Assembly: GCA_009691845.1 (NCBI GenBank)
Contig: SIAJ01000012.1
Coordinates: 34,314-98,313 of the forward strand
DNA: 64,000 bases
Direction of reading: 5' to 3'
Origin: Gemmataceae bacterium
GTDB taxonomy: Bacteria > Planctomycetota > Planctomycetia > Gemmatales > Gemmataceae
Each line of letters opens with the position of its first letter. Position 1 is the stretch's first letter. Below, one piece after another: positions 28,501-36,861 of the stretch. The position numbers and the translations under genes were made by a program. The notes beneath the pieces are model-generated. The model had not been told where the DNA came from, searched no databases, and saw only the letters and a list, made by a program, of their open reading frames with translations.

Positions 28501-29166
28501 ACCGCCTCATTCGTGTACGACAATCGCTTTTTGGTCAAATTGGTTCCACTCGAAGGAGGTGGCTTTGTCAAACCGCTTCCGCGACAACGGGACATCGGGA
28601 CCCACCATGAACTGAGGAATCGAAATGGCCTCAGAGTGATCCCTGTCGATCACGGCGTCACTGTAGATCGAATCGAGGGCAAGCGAAGAGCGTGGAAACG
28701 CGAACCCATTTTCGTCGGCCGCGAACTCGATGACCTGGCCATGTCCGGCGAGCAGTTTTTCACGGCCTCCGCTGGCATACTAACCGCATACGACTGGAAG
28801 GATGGCGAACGGCAATGGGAGATTCCGCTTCCCGACGCGGTAGACACGAAGTGGAAGATCACGACCTCGCCGCAGGGATTGCTGGTTCATCCGGCCGAGG
28901 CGATCATGACGAAGACCGACTTCGATGCCATCGGCGAGATTCGCAAGGCCGGCTGGCGATGGGACAAACTCCTGCAAGCCGTGGGCAAATCGTATGATGT
29001 GTGGACCGCCCGCGAGTTGCCGATCCTCGTGATTGACCCCGCCGACGGACGGTTGATTCAGCGACTCAACTTCCCCGCACTTGGCCCGTCCGCCGGTGTG
29101 GCCGTCACGCCGAAAGGCGTGGTCGTGGTCACGGGAAAAGGAAGCTGGACCCTCGCGGCTCGTTAA
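25597..29166 (+). CDS. Exported PQQ-like beta-propeller protein
   Basis: A 1,189-residue protein starting at GTG, with a signal peptide (MIYLLRFAFLCIIGAWAFF). Residues about 40-220 are helical (TPR-like), followed by PQQ/quinoprotein-type propeller blades (GRAYLPDGSRVLSIDLMTGK, GAVVALNANDSKTAWEYRYP, GRIYAAPTDTDRLLCLDAFT), a second helical stretch (residues about 680-800) and a second set of blades at the C-terminus ending GKGSWTLAAR. The two-propeller layout around TPR regions is typical of large planctomycete surface proteins; a role in binding or assembly is likelier than redox catalysis, but this is inference. Confidence 0.82.
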   Translation: MIYLLRFAFLCIIGAWAFFAPGSQKSISQERPPDNATAAQIEDGLEKVRGGKWLDAIEQFQKVIDTAGDELVPIDRNHHAPARLVVQGHIAKMGAEGVTLYRRRVDGQAATRLLEAKKSHDDTALQRLVADMFAAKPTEGAILELAQHAFLRGDFDAAEHYWRMLLPAVEHDERILRYPSPETSTAEIQARLLMLQLFRGERAEVQAGLKEFRAKHADASGTLAGKTGKYLDTLTHLLNNPNETTLAKPPEQAGWPTFAGSPSRLGNTRMRLPYFWPDTPTWKSPLPFLRGGRFDSPPPDGTHPRSLAFHPVVADGRAYLPDGSRVLSIDLMTGKVSGAAWPKGGEDTRIPTRQDIRHTLTEHEGILYARFGPSALKAGEGAEVKSFIVGLGQPTGATAARRGWWLRTLGEWRETLWQLDPPLLANAMTHFEGAPLIHNDRLYVGLWRQSAGDAIAGVACYRIDDLKTAPELVWQQWVGKAGSEPNGETRFRHALLSVSGPNVIYCTDGGAVVALNANDSKTAWEYRYPRIERPTLPRYRDLCPPLCDGGRIYAAPTDTDRLLCLDAFTGKLIWDREGIEVVHLLGVSQGRLIATIAGQVKGIRGFNLRTGADSGENGWTIHDDGGEATFGRGLVSEEALVWPTKHGLHFLNPADGSPLRSPIRGSFGNLCYADGVLLVTTAMEIWGYVSEAKKLSDRRKAIEKEPESPTLHADLCQSLIDAGHYSEAEKTAAKAGEAEERLLWLLAERVIREGNMTEARRIYEGLAKGDGSFAAAGAVRLAELCNDPAKVREAWRQVFTKQATIRDRHGVPWPAKTYAEMHSRELLVMRGAGVRDDDVGASNIRSSPEPIPGLVRTAAASSADSSRRIMETSQSGIVASGERWLVFPGEVVVSVRGTPIAAAFQHGYLAIASSTVITCKRVDADRIRWELNYQPRGPILTGVDNTTIPAASGHDGPDELTQIRLSSETASFVYDNRFLVKLVPLEGGGFVKPLPRQRDIGTHHELRNRNGLRVIPVDHGVTVDRIEGKRRAWKREPIFVGRELDDLAMSGEQFFTASAGILTAYDWKDGERQWEIPLPDAVDTKWKITTSPQGLLVHPAEAIMTKTDFDAIGEIRKAGWRWDKLLQAVGKSYDVWTARELPILVIDPADGRLIQRLNFPALGPSAGVAVTPKGVVVVTGKGSWTLAAR

Positions 29167-29176
29167 TGCATCCATC

Positions 29177-29226
29177 CGCAGATTTCACAGATAAGAACAA
29201 AGAGCATTTCATCTGTGAAATGTGCG
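29177..29226. repeat. Inverted repeat between PQQ and MoxR genes
   Basis: Arms of 16 bp (29177-29192 and 29211-29226, one mismatch; core ATTTCACAGAT) with an 18-nt spacer. It directly follows the stop of the PQQ gene and precedes the MoxR start, so it may terminate the first transcript. Confidence 0.7.
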
Positions 29227-29256
29227 TAACCTGTGGATAAGTCCCTTGGAGCATGT

Positions 29257-30288
29257 GTGTCCCCACCTGAACTACCCCGTATCGACGTTGATCTCGAACC
29301 CGACGACCTGGCTGCTGCCGATCGGCTGCGGGAAGGGGCCGAGCGCATTCTGGCCGAGTGTTCCAAGGTCATCGTTGGCCAGAAGGATGTCCTCGAGCAG
29401 TTGCTCATCGCCCTGTTCGCTCAGGGGCATTGCCTGCTCGTCGGCGTGCCGGGCCTGGCGAAGACGCTGATGATTCGGACCTTGGCCGACGCGATGGATC
29501 TCTCCTTCAATCGGATTCAGTTCACGCCGGACTTGATGCCGTCAGACATCACCGGCACGGACATCCTCCAGGGCGATCCAACGACGGGCCATCGGGCGTT
29601 CAAGTTCCTCAGAGGCCCGCTGTTCGCGAACATGGTGCTCGCGGATGAGATTAACCGCACGCCGCCCAAGACTCAGGCGGCTCTTCTCGAAGCAATGCAA
29701 GAAAAGCAAGTGACCGTCGGCGGCAACAAGCATCTGTTGCCGAACCCGTTCTTCGTGCTGGCCACGCAAAATCCGATCGAACAGGAGGGCACTTACCCAC
29801 TGCCCGAAGCGCAACAAGATCGTTTCATGTTCAATATCAAGGTCGATTATCCGGCCGAAGAAGAAGAATTCCGCATCATCGAAACGACCACGCGCCTGAA
29901 TCGTGTGACCATCAATCGCGTGGTCAATGCCGACGATTTGCACGTGATGCAATCCGTGGTGCGGCAAGTGCCAGTAGCCGACCATGTCATTCGCTATGCG
30001 ATGCGCCTTACACGTAAGACCCGCGTGGATGCGGACGATGCTCCGGACTTTGTGAAGAGCTACATCACGTGGGGTGCCGGGCCGCGAGCCAGCCAGTTCC
30101 TGGTCCTCGCCGGCAAGTCTCGCGCACTGCTGTACGGCCGACCTTACGTGGCCATCGAAGACATCCGTGCGGTCGCTGCCCCTGTGTTACGGCATCGCCT
30201 GATCACCAACTTCAACGCCGAGGCCGACGGCATCAAGCCCGACGACATTGTCAAGCGGCTCATTGAGTGTACGCCCGTGGAAAAATAG
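29257..30288 (+). CDS. MoxR-type AAA+ ATPase
   Basis: I prefer the GTG at 29257 (GGAG five bases upstream) over the open frame start at 29233, giving 343 residues. Walker [12 protein letters not shown], Walker [24 protein letters not shown] and the sensor region [22 protein letters not shown] are classic MoxR. These AAA+ chaperones activate or assemble partner proteins, usually a DUF58/VWA protein encoded next door. Here the neighbour is a secreted esterase 11 bp downstream, so any partner is encoded elsewhere or is unusual. Confidence 0.93.
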   Translation: MSPPELPRIDVDLEPDDLAAADRLREGAERILAECSKVIVGQKDVLEQLLIALFAQGHCLLVGVPGLAKTLMIRTLADAMDLSFNRIQFTPDLMPSDITGTDILQGDPTTGHRAFKFLRGPLFANMVLADEINRTPPKTQAALLEAMQEKQVTVGGNKHLLPNPFFVLATQNPIEQEGTYPLPEAQQDRFMFNIKVDYPAEEEEFRIIETTTRLNRVTINRVVNADDLHVMQSVVRQVPVADHVIRYAMRLTRKTRVDADDAPDFVKSYITWGAGPRASQFLVLAGKSRALLYGRPYVAIEDIRAVAAPVLRHRLITNFNAEADGIKPDDIVKRLIECTPVEK

Positions 30289-30299
30289 GAGCGATCATC

Positions 30300-31214
30300 A
30301 TGCGCTATTCAGCGGCGGTTCACTTGGTCACCTCCCTCTGCCTGAGTTTTCCCCTGCTCGCGGCCGACAAGCCGCTCGTCGTCGAACTGTGGCCCGGGAA
30401 GGTCCCAGACGAGAACGGCGGCATCGGCGAAGAAAAAGTCATCATGTCGAAGCCGAGCGATCGCAAGCAGGTTGAAATCCCCGAATCGACTCGGTTGATT
30501 ACAAACGTTACCAAGCCGACCATTACCATCTATCGCCCGGACAAGGACACCGGAACCGCGATGCTGATCTGCCCCGGCGGCGGCTACTGGAACCTCTTCT
30601 GGCAAATCGAAGGGGAAGAGGTTGCGGACTGGCTCAATTCGCTGGGCATCACTGGCATCATTCTCAAATACCGAGTGCCACGGCGGCCCGACGAGATCAA
30701 GGGCGAACCAGCCCGACGTCCGCTACAGGATGCACAGCGTGCCGTCAGCCTCGTGCGGAGCAAGGCCAAGGAGTGGGGCATTGCCCCCGATCGAATCGGC
30801 ATCATCGGCTTCTCGGCCGGCGGACATCTCGCCATCGCTACCGCGACGAGTTTCGAGAGGCGATCGTACGAGTCGGTCGATGAGATCGACAAGATCAGTT
30901 GCCGACCCGATTTTTCCATCCCGGTCTATTCGGGCTATTTGAAGCACAAGGACAAAGAAGAACTCGCTGCCGGTATCCGCGTTCCCAAGGAGACGCCGCC
31001 CGTGTTTCTCGTGCATGGCGGGGCCGACCTGATCAGCGACCCGAATAACAGCGTCATCATGTACATGGCCTTGAAACGGGCCGGCATCTCGGCCGAGTTG
31101 CACATCTATGCCAAGACCGCCCACGATTTTGGCGTTCGCAAAGTGGACCGGCCCAGCGATGCGTGGTTGCAGACGTGCGTTACTTGGATGAAGGCCCAGG
31201 GTTTTCTGAAGTGA
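30300..31214 (+). CDS. Secreted alpha/beta hydrolase (BD-FAE/esterase-lipase type)
   Basis: A 304-residue protein from the ATG at 30300; its AGGAG site overlaps the MoxR stop, so the genes are co-translated or co-transcribed. It has a signal peptide to about LLAADKP, an oxyanion region CPGGGYW, the nucleophile motif GFSAGGHLA, and a C-terminal HGGADLI (Asp) and AKTAHDFG (His), so the triad is complete. It resembles acetyl-xylan or other carbohydrate esterases in Planctomycetes. Its exact substrate is unknown. Confidence 0.87.
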   Translation: MRYSAAVHLVTSLCLSFPLLAADKPLVVELWPGKVPDENGGIGEEKVIMSKPSDRKQVEIPESTRLITNVTKPTITIYRPDKDTGTAMLICPGGGYWNLFWQIEGEEVADWLNSLGITGIILKYRVPRRPDEIKGEPARRPLQDAQRAVSLVRSKAKEWGIAPDRIGIIGFSAGGHLAIATATSFERRSYESVDEIDKISCRPDFSIPVYSGYLKHKDKEELAAGIRVPKETPPVFLVHGGADLISDPNNSVIMYMALKRAGISAELHIYAKTAHDFGVRKVDRPSDAWLQTCVTWMKAQGFLK

Positions 31215-31218
31215 TTCC

Positions 31219-31291
31219 TCCTTTTCTGAGCATCGCCCGTAAGGAGGCGTACCAGTGACCGCTTCCTTACGGGCGCGGCTCAGAAAGAGAA
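31219..31291. terminator. Long imperfect inverted repeat between convergent genes
   Basis: Arms near 31219-31248 and 31259-31291 pair TTTCTGAGC with GCTCAGAAA and CGTAAGGAGGCG with CGCTTCCTTACG. It sits exactly between the convergent esterase and alpha-2-macroglobulin genes and probably works as a bidirectional terminator. The core is shared with the element at 59721-59787. Confidence 0.75.
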
Positions 31292-31304
31292 AAGACGATT
31301 CGAT

Positions 31305-34300
31305 TTACTCCTTCACTTTCAACGCAAACGTACCGCTGTGACCGCGGACTTCCGTTTGGTACATGAGTTCCACGAACGCCGGCGGCACAACGTAGTCTCC
31401 TGCCAACTCGGCTAACATCACGACGCGGTTAACCATCGACTGCCCGGTATGCTCGTGATGGAACGCGACGGAGGCCATGCGTTCTTCACGAAGTGCGTAC
31501 CCCGTGTTGTGCTGAATGTTTGCGAAACGCAAATCGTCAATCGGAATAATCTCGGCCGTGCTCGGCTTCGGGCATTCCATCAGCATAAATCGCATGCCGC
31601 CTGGAATGTCGTAAGTCGCGGTCACATCGCAGACGACGTAGGAACCTCGATCGATCGTCTCGCCGTCTTTCAGCTCCCTCTTGATCTGCTTGGTCTTCTC
31701 ATCCCACAGATGGAACTTGCGCGTGACCTTGATGCCCTTGTCCATCGGCTCGATGTCGCGGCCGGTCTTCCAATATCGCAAAACCATTCGATACATGACA
31801 CCGGTCATCGCCGTCTTGAAAGTCAGCTTGTTGTCGCCGTTCTTCAGTTCCGAGCCGTCGATGGCGACCTTCTTCGTGAGCTTGTCGTCGAACTTGATCT
31901 CCTTGCCGTTCTGGCCGTTGAGCGTGAAGTTCAGCTCGTTCTTGGCGTGCGGGTTATAGTTCGCCTTGGCGAGATAATCGCACAGGGCGAACAAAATCAT
32001 TGCCGTGTCCTTCGTGCTGTTCCAGCGATCGCCACGCTTGGTGGCGGCGAAGAAGCCGAGGATGCCGTCAATCAGGGCGTCATCCTTGTCGAAGGAAACG
32101 ATGGCCTTCATGGACGCCGCGGTGATCTCGAATGGATCTTCCCCCCAGCGCGAGAAGCCAGCAGTTTTCCACGAGATGTGCCCGCTCGAGTTCTTCTGGG
32201 CCTTCGCTCGCAAGTCTTCGACGAACTTTTTGGCCAGATCCTTCTTGTCCTGAGCCATGCACATTTCGATGCACAGGGCATTGGCGTAGTCGCTCAGCTT
32301 ACCCTCCTTTTGCCGCTGGGCGAGCCAATCCCAATGTGCTTGTTCAAGCTTCTCGCGGTGCGACCAAACGTACATGCAGTAGATGCGGTCGGCGGCGGGC
32401 CCTACGTTGTTCGGATGGTTCATCATGTCGATGAAGTGTTTGAGGCGTTGCAGGCCGCGTTGAATGGCTGTCTCGTTCGGAATCGTGTAACCGGCTTTCT
32501 CGGCTTGCAGCAAACCATAGAGAGCGTAGGGCGTCATCATTTCGTGCGTCGCACTACCGCCATGCCAGCCCCAGCCGCCATCGCCTTGTTGCAATTCGAG
32601 CAATCGCTTGATGCCTGCAGCCACAACGCCCGGCATCTTCTTGATCAGTTCCGGATGATTGACGTCGTACTGCTTCAAAATCTGCGCGACCTTGATGGCC
32701 GGCAGGAAGCGGCTCATCGTTTGTTCGACGCAGCCGTAAGGGTAATCGACCAGGTAGTTCAACGTGTCGGCCAGGTCGGCGGCCAGCGATGGGGCGAAGC
32801 TAATCTCCAGGCGAGCGGACTTCAGATCCACGTCGTTCGGAATCGTGAACATGGTCCCCTCCTTCACCTGGCCCGACTTGGTGATGATCTGCTCGGCAGC
32901 GGCCCGAATGACCGGCAGCCGTTTCAGCGACGCATCGGAACCTTCGGGGCAATCGACTGACATCAGCAATTGCGTAAAGCCAGGCAGTTTGGCCACGAAG
33001 TTCCAGTACACGTTTACGCTCGCCTTGGCCTCGACCCAAACTGTCCTCTCTTCCGGCGACAGAATCTCGCCGTTCTCGACCTTCAGGCGGACCTTGATGT
33101 TCTGCCCTTTTTCCGTGCGATTGTGGACGGCACCGAAGACTTCGACCCGATCGCCCTCGACAAACGTGCGTGGCAACATCGGCCACACCATGATCGGCTT
33201 GAAGGTACGGAACTGGCTCTTGGTCTGGCCGACGTGCATCTTCTTCGACACGGCCGTGACCACGACCTGCCAGTTCGTCAGCGAATCGGGCACCTTGAAA
33301 TCGACGAACGCCTTCCCTTCCTTGTCGGTCCGGACGGACGCATTCCAGAAGGCCGAGTCCGAGAAGTCGCGACGAACACTGATGTGTCCCTGATCGGGGC
33401 CGGCATCAATCAACGGAGCATTCGCTGGCCCGATTGGCATGTGCGATATGAAACCCTGGCCTTCCGGCATGAAGCTGCCGCTGCTGTTCCCCGAGATCGA
33501 ATGATGGGAATCGCCACGTGCGCCACCTCGGCCGCCGAAAGCACCGGGGCCCGCAGAGCGTGCGTAGCCACCCATTTGATTGAAGCTGTTCTCGGACGCA
33601 AATCGGCCGTAATAGCGCCCGTAATATTGCATCGGGTTGACGTTGACCCAACTCGGGTGCATCTCGTGCATCATCAAGACATCGCCGGCCTGGCCGAATA
33701 CGAGGTAGTATTCCCCTTGCTTGTGCTCAACGATCTCTCGCAGTGGCTTCTTCAGCAGGTCCTGGGTGTAGTAATTCCAACTGTTGCCGTGATAGGCGTA
33801 CCAGACGGGGTTCTGCATGACGTCGACACCGGCAAGTCGCATCAGAGTGATCAAGCTCGGCGAATAGAGATTCTTGCTGTTCTTGACCTGATCGATGATG
33901 GCCTTCAGGTTTTGGGCCGGCGGATCATTCGGATTCGGGTCCCCCTTCAGGAGATCTTCCGCCTTCTTCAATACTGTTTCGAGTGTCATGTCGCCGAGCT
34001 TGCGGCGAAGCAGATCCTTGGCCTGCATGGTGCGGACCCGCTCGTCTGCAAGGTAAAAATTGCGGATATCGACCGACTTGTCCTGGTTGATGCCGAGCAG
34101 TGATTGGTCGTAAACCGACACAACCAGATCGACCTCCTCCTGGCGATCGACTTGCAGATTCACGCGGACCACTTCGCCGGGCTTGACTTCTTCCTTGGAT
34201 TTGGCCGTGACTTGAATCATGCGGTCGGTCGGCGTGATGCGGATCATGCGGCCAATGACGTGATTGAAGTTTTTCTCGTCCAGATAGTGCAGATCGACGT

Positions 34301-36164
34301 TGCACGCATACTTGATGCCTTCGGGGATCGGCTCGTTAATTTGCAGGATACCCTTGTCGTTCAGCGTGTATGGCTTGGCAAAGCGAATGCCGCTGCTGTC
34401 GCGGAGCGTGACCAGCACGCGGGCACCGGCATAACGGCTGAAGATGGTGCCGGAAAGACGATCGCTGGATGTCAGTTCGTCCCTGTCGAGTCGGAGAACG
34501 AACGGAGTGAGATCGTCGCCGTTCTTGACGACCAGGCCCGCCTCGCACTGGCTGACTCGACCATCTTCGTGATGCGTGACGGCAACCACCTTGTAGGCAC
34601 CCGGTTCGGTCAGCTTCAACGTGGCCGCGTTGTTCAACACAGGCAACGCGGTGACGAGTGTGCGCTTGGCCTGCTCTTCCTTCGGCAGGAAGTTCCATCG
34701 TTGGCGCGGATAGCGGCCATAGTAGGCACCACGGGCGTTATAAGCGTAGTCGTTGTAGCCATATCCGTAATCGCCAGAGCCACCGGCTGGTGCAGGCGAG
34801 AGTTTCATCACCACCAGCGAAGTTGTACCTTCTGCCGGCTTGCCGTCTTCGGTCGTCAGCCTGGCCAGGATCTTCTCCCCCGTGACGAAGATTTCCTTGG
34901 CCACGTCTAGCTTCTGTTTCGGCAGTGCCTTGTCGCATTTCAGCGAGATCGTGTGCATGGCTCGTTGTTCGCGGCCATTCGCGTCGGTCACGATGCCTTG
35001 CACCTGAATCGAGAAGTTGCCGGTCTTCCATTCCTTCTTCAGGTCGATCGTGTGTTTGCCCGGCTCGGCACCATTGAGGGCGATGTCGTTTTGGAATTGA
35101 GCGACGACGGCCTGGAAGTTCCCCGCTCCGCGTGGCGGAACGTTGTCGGCAATCCAGAGCAATCGGTCTTCTTCCGGCAGATCGTCGAGATCGAACGAAT
35201 AGGCTCCTAGTGCGGAAAAATAAGCAAAATCCTCGGCCTTCAGCGGATATTGCTTGTCGGCCTTGGTCTTCTCTACCACTTGCACCGTGAAGCTGAGCTT
35301 GGACGCGGCCACAGCCTTTTCAAGGAAGTCCACCGTTTCAAACTTGATATCGAGCTTTTCGTTCTTCACCTCGCCAGAGATCTTGAGGCGAATCTTGGAC
35401 TTGCGGTACTCACCGAGCAGCAACTTCGCCGAGCCCTTGTAGCCGGGTATTTGCAAGGTGTAGGTGTCGAGAGCGTCGGCATCGGAGAAGACGTAAGAAC
35501 TGTTGACCTTGCCGTGTTCATCGCTGGCTAGGCGTATCTTGAACACCTTGGTCTGCTTTTGTTGCGAGACGAGTTGCACGTCCACTTCTGTGTTCGCGAT
35601 CGGCTCGAATTCGCCGGCTGCGTTTAGCTTGCGAAGGAAGCCGGCAAAGTGCAGCGATTGCGTCGGCCGATAGGCGGTGCGATCGACGATGAAGAAAACA
35701 CTCGGCTCCTTCTCGGCCACTGATGGTGCAAGCGTGATCGTGTCTTCCAGGTTCTGCTTCCAGCCGAGCAAGAGTTGGAAAGTTGCCTTGGTCGGCTTGT
35801 CGAACTTGTACTCCCAGTTAAACGTGTTGTCCTTTTCAAGCTTGAGCGTGGCGACGGTATTCTCTTCGACCCGCACACGAACGCGGCTGCCTTCATAGTC
35901 GATCTTGCCGGAAACCCAGCCGAGCACTTTGCGGCCATCGTCTTGCAGGCACAGGCGAACGGGGTTCTTCGCTGGCTCAATGTCGGCAAACAACGGAGTC
36001 GGATCGGCGAGCCGTGGCATCGGGCCAGCTTCGGTCTTGGAGGGATTCGAGACCGCCTGCCGGCTCGGCATCAGCCAGAGAACGGCCGTGGCGAGGATGG
36101 CGAGGGCACTCAGTGTCGAAACAAGCGACAACCGAGTTCGTCGTGAGAGCGTGTGTCGTGTCAT
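31305..36164 (-). CDS. Bacterial alpha-2-macroglobulin family protein
   Basis: A 1,619-residue protein; the start at 36164 follows AGGA and opens an N-terminal membrane anchor (LVSTLSALAILATAVLWLM). Successive MG-type beta domains (FFIVDRTAYRPTQSLHFAGF is the MG3-like start) lead to a thioester motif YPYGCVEQTMSRFLP at about residue 1,144, then the alpha-toroid (GDGGWGWHGG) and a receptor-like C-terminus (GDYVVPPAFVELMY). Bacterial members trap foreign proteases at the cell surface. The bait region holds an unusual Gly/Arg/Ser-rich insert (GGYARSAGPGAFGGRGGARG). The usual partner pbpC is absent. The stop is followed by a bidirectional terminator-like repeat. Confidence 0.93.
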   Translation of the reverse strand: MTRHTLSRRTRLSLVSTLSALAILATAVLWLMPSRQAVSNPSKTEAGPMPRLADPTPLFADIEPAKNPVRLCLQDDGRKVLGWVSGKIDYEGSRVRVRVEENTVATLKLEKDNTFNWEYKFDKPTKATFQLLLGWKQNLEDTITLAPSVAEKEPSVFFIVDRTAYRPTQSLHFAGFLRKLNAAGEFEPIANTEVDVQLVSQQKQTKVFKIRLASDEHGKVNSSYVFSDADALDTYTLQIPGYKGSAKLLLGEYRKSKIRLKISGEVKNEKLDIKFETVDFLEKAVAASKLSFTVQVVEKTKADKQYPLKAEDFAYFSALGAYSFDLDDLPEEDRLLWIADNVPPRGAGNFQAVVAQFQNDIALNGAEPGKHTIDLKKEWKTGNFSIQVQGIVTDANGREQRAMHTISLKCDKALPKQKLDVAKEIFVTGEKILARLTTEDGKPAEGTTSLVVMKLSPAPAGGSGDYGYGYNDYAYNARGAYYGRYPRQRWNFLPKEEQAKRTLVTALPVLNNAATLKLTEPGAYKVVAVTHHEDGRVSQCEAGLVVKNGDDLTPFVLRLDRDELTSSDRLSGTIFSRYAGARVLVTLRDSSGIRFAKPYTLNDKGILQINEPIPEGIKYACNVDLHYLDEKNFNHVIGRMIRITPTDRMIQVTAKSKEEVKPGEVVRVNLQVDRQEEVDLVVSVYDQSLLGINQDKSVDIRNFYLADERVRTMQAKDLLRRKLGDMTLETVLKKAEDLLKGDPNPNDPPAQNLKAIIDQVKNSKNLYSPSLITLMRLAGVDVMQNPVWYAYHGNSWNYYTQDLLKKPLREIVEHKQGEYYLVFGQAGDVLMMHEMHPSWVNVNPMQYYGRYYGRFASENSFNQMGGYARSAGPGAFGGRGGARGDSHHSISGNSSGSFMPEGQGFISHMPIGPANAPLIDAGPDQGHISVRRDFSDSAFWNASVRTDKEGKAFVDFKVPDSLTNWQVVVTAVSKKMHVGQTKSQFRTFKPIMVWPMLPRTFVEGDRVEVFGAVHNRTEKGQNIKVRLKVENGEILSPEERTVWVEAKASVNVYWNFVAKLPGFTQLLMSVDCPEGSDASLKRLPVIRAAAEQIITKSGQVKEGTMFTIPNDVDLKSARLEISFAPSLAADLADTLNYLVDYPYGCVEQTMSRFLPAIKVAQILKQYDVNHPELIKKMPGVVAAGIKRLLELQQGDGGWGWHGGSATHEMMTPYALYGLLQAEKAGYTIPNETAIQRGLQRLKHFIDMMNHPNNVGPAADRIYCMYVWSHREKLEQAHWDWLAQRQKEGKLSDYANALCIEMCMAQDKKDLAKKFVEDLRAKAQKNSSGHISWKTAGFSRWGEDPFEITAASMKAIVSFDKDDALIDGILGFFAATKRGDRWNSTKDTAMILFALCDYLAKANYNPHAKNELNFTLNGQNGKEIKFDDKLTKKVAIDGSELKNGDNKLTFKTAMTGVMYRMVLRYWKTGRDIEPMDKGIKVTRKFHLWDEKTKQIKRELKDGETIDRGSYVVCDVTATYDIPGGMRFMLMECPKPSTAEIIPIDDLRFANIQHNTGYALREERMASVAFHHEHTGQSMVNRVVMLAELAGDYVVPPAFVELMYQTEVRGHSGTFALKVKE

Positions 36165-36579
36165 GGTTTCAATCCTGCCGGGTTCGACGGCGTATGCCGC
36201 CATTCAATCCTCAGAAAGATACCCGAAATGCTGTAACGGAGGGGTAACTCGGTTGGGTCGCGAACAGCGGCGAAGGTCCCGGGGCAAGAAGATGGTAAAC
36301 GCGCATCTAGGCGGCGCAAGATGAGCGAGCCTCGCGAGTCGAATTTCGTTGCCGTCCCGGACTGGGCCAGCTGAAAACAGTCGTTGCTAATACTGCAAAA
36401 CGGTGCAAACGAGTGCAAGTCCATCGTGAAACCCTCCTCGGGCAACATCGCCAATCAACCTGTAATTCGGAGGGGGGCAAAAGTGAACACGATGTGGGAA
36501 AATTTTTCGGAATATTGCCGCTTCGATTGTAGGGCTAGCGTCTCGCTTGCCTTGAAACACCAGCAAGCGAGACGCTCTG
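36165..36579. other. Upstream region of the alpha-2-macroglobulin gene
   Basis: About 415 bp with no supported gene. It should hold the promoter of the alpha-2-macroglobulin gene. An imperfect inverted repeat (36528-36584) lies at its far end. Confidence 0.5.
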
Positions 36580-36584
36580 CTACA
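36528..36584. repeat. Imperfect inverted repeat (AGCGTCTCGCTTGC family)
   Basis: Arms 36528-36550 and 36563-36584 share a perfect 14-bp core GCGTCTCGCTTGC with imperfect outer pairing. It overlaps the downstream end of the RTX remnant and may end its transcript or reflect an insertion. Confidence 0.7.
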
Positions 36585-36843
36585 GGCCGAGAAAAAACAA
36601 GATGCGATCTTCGCACATGGAACCAGAAGTCCACTCGTTGAAGATGTTTGTCAATCCGGTCAGGCCCGTGGCGAAACTCGTCGAGCCGCTGATGAGCAGG
36701 TCTTCGCCCAGGCCGCCACCGTTGGCAATTCTGTCGCTGCCGGCTCCGCCGATCAGCACATCGCGATCCGTGCCGCCCGCTAGCTTGTCGTTGCCCGGAC
36801 CGACGCCGTGCAGGTGGCTACAGGCCGGGAGGCCTATAGCCAC
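36580..36843 (-). pseudogene. RTX (hemolysin-type calcium-binding) repeat remnant
   Basis: The frame reads GPGNDKLAGGTDRDVLIGGAGSDRI followed by GEDLLISGSTSFATGLTGL, i.e. two to three nonapeptide repeats GGxGxDxLx and a typical RTX tail. The N-terminal part is missing: upstream of the repeats the frame enters a palindromic repeat (36814-36843) and then the next gene. It is the C-terminal stub of a larger secreted calcium-binding protein. A translated product is unlikely. Confidence 0.7.
36814..36843. repeat. 30-bp palindrome abutting the RTX remnant
   Basis: GTGGCTACAGGCC at the left pairs with GGCCTATAGCCAC at the right (one mismatch). Related to the repeat at 50432-50496 (GTAGGCCTCCAGGCCTG core). 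It lies where the RTX coding sequence breaks off. Confidence 0.65.
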
Positions 36844-36861
36844 GAAAATTCTCCCAAAGGC

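Noticed and set aside
31449..32960. A 503-codon plus-strand open frame opposite alpha-2-macroglobulin
   Set aside because: Antisense shadow of a well-supported gene; no ribosome-binding site or family features.
34104..34910. A 268-codon plus-strand frame opposite alpha-2-macroglobulin
   Set aside because: Antisense shadow without start signal.
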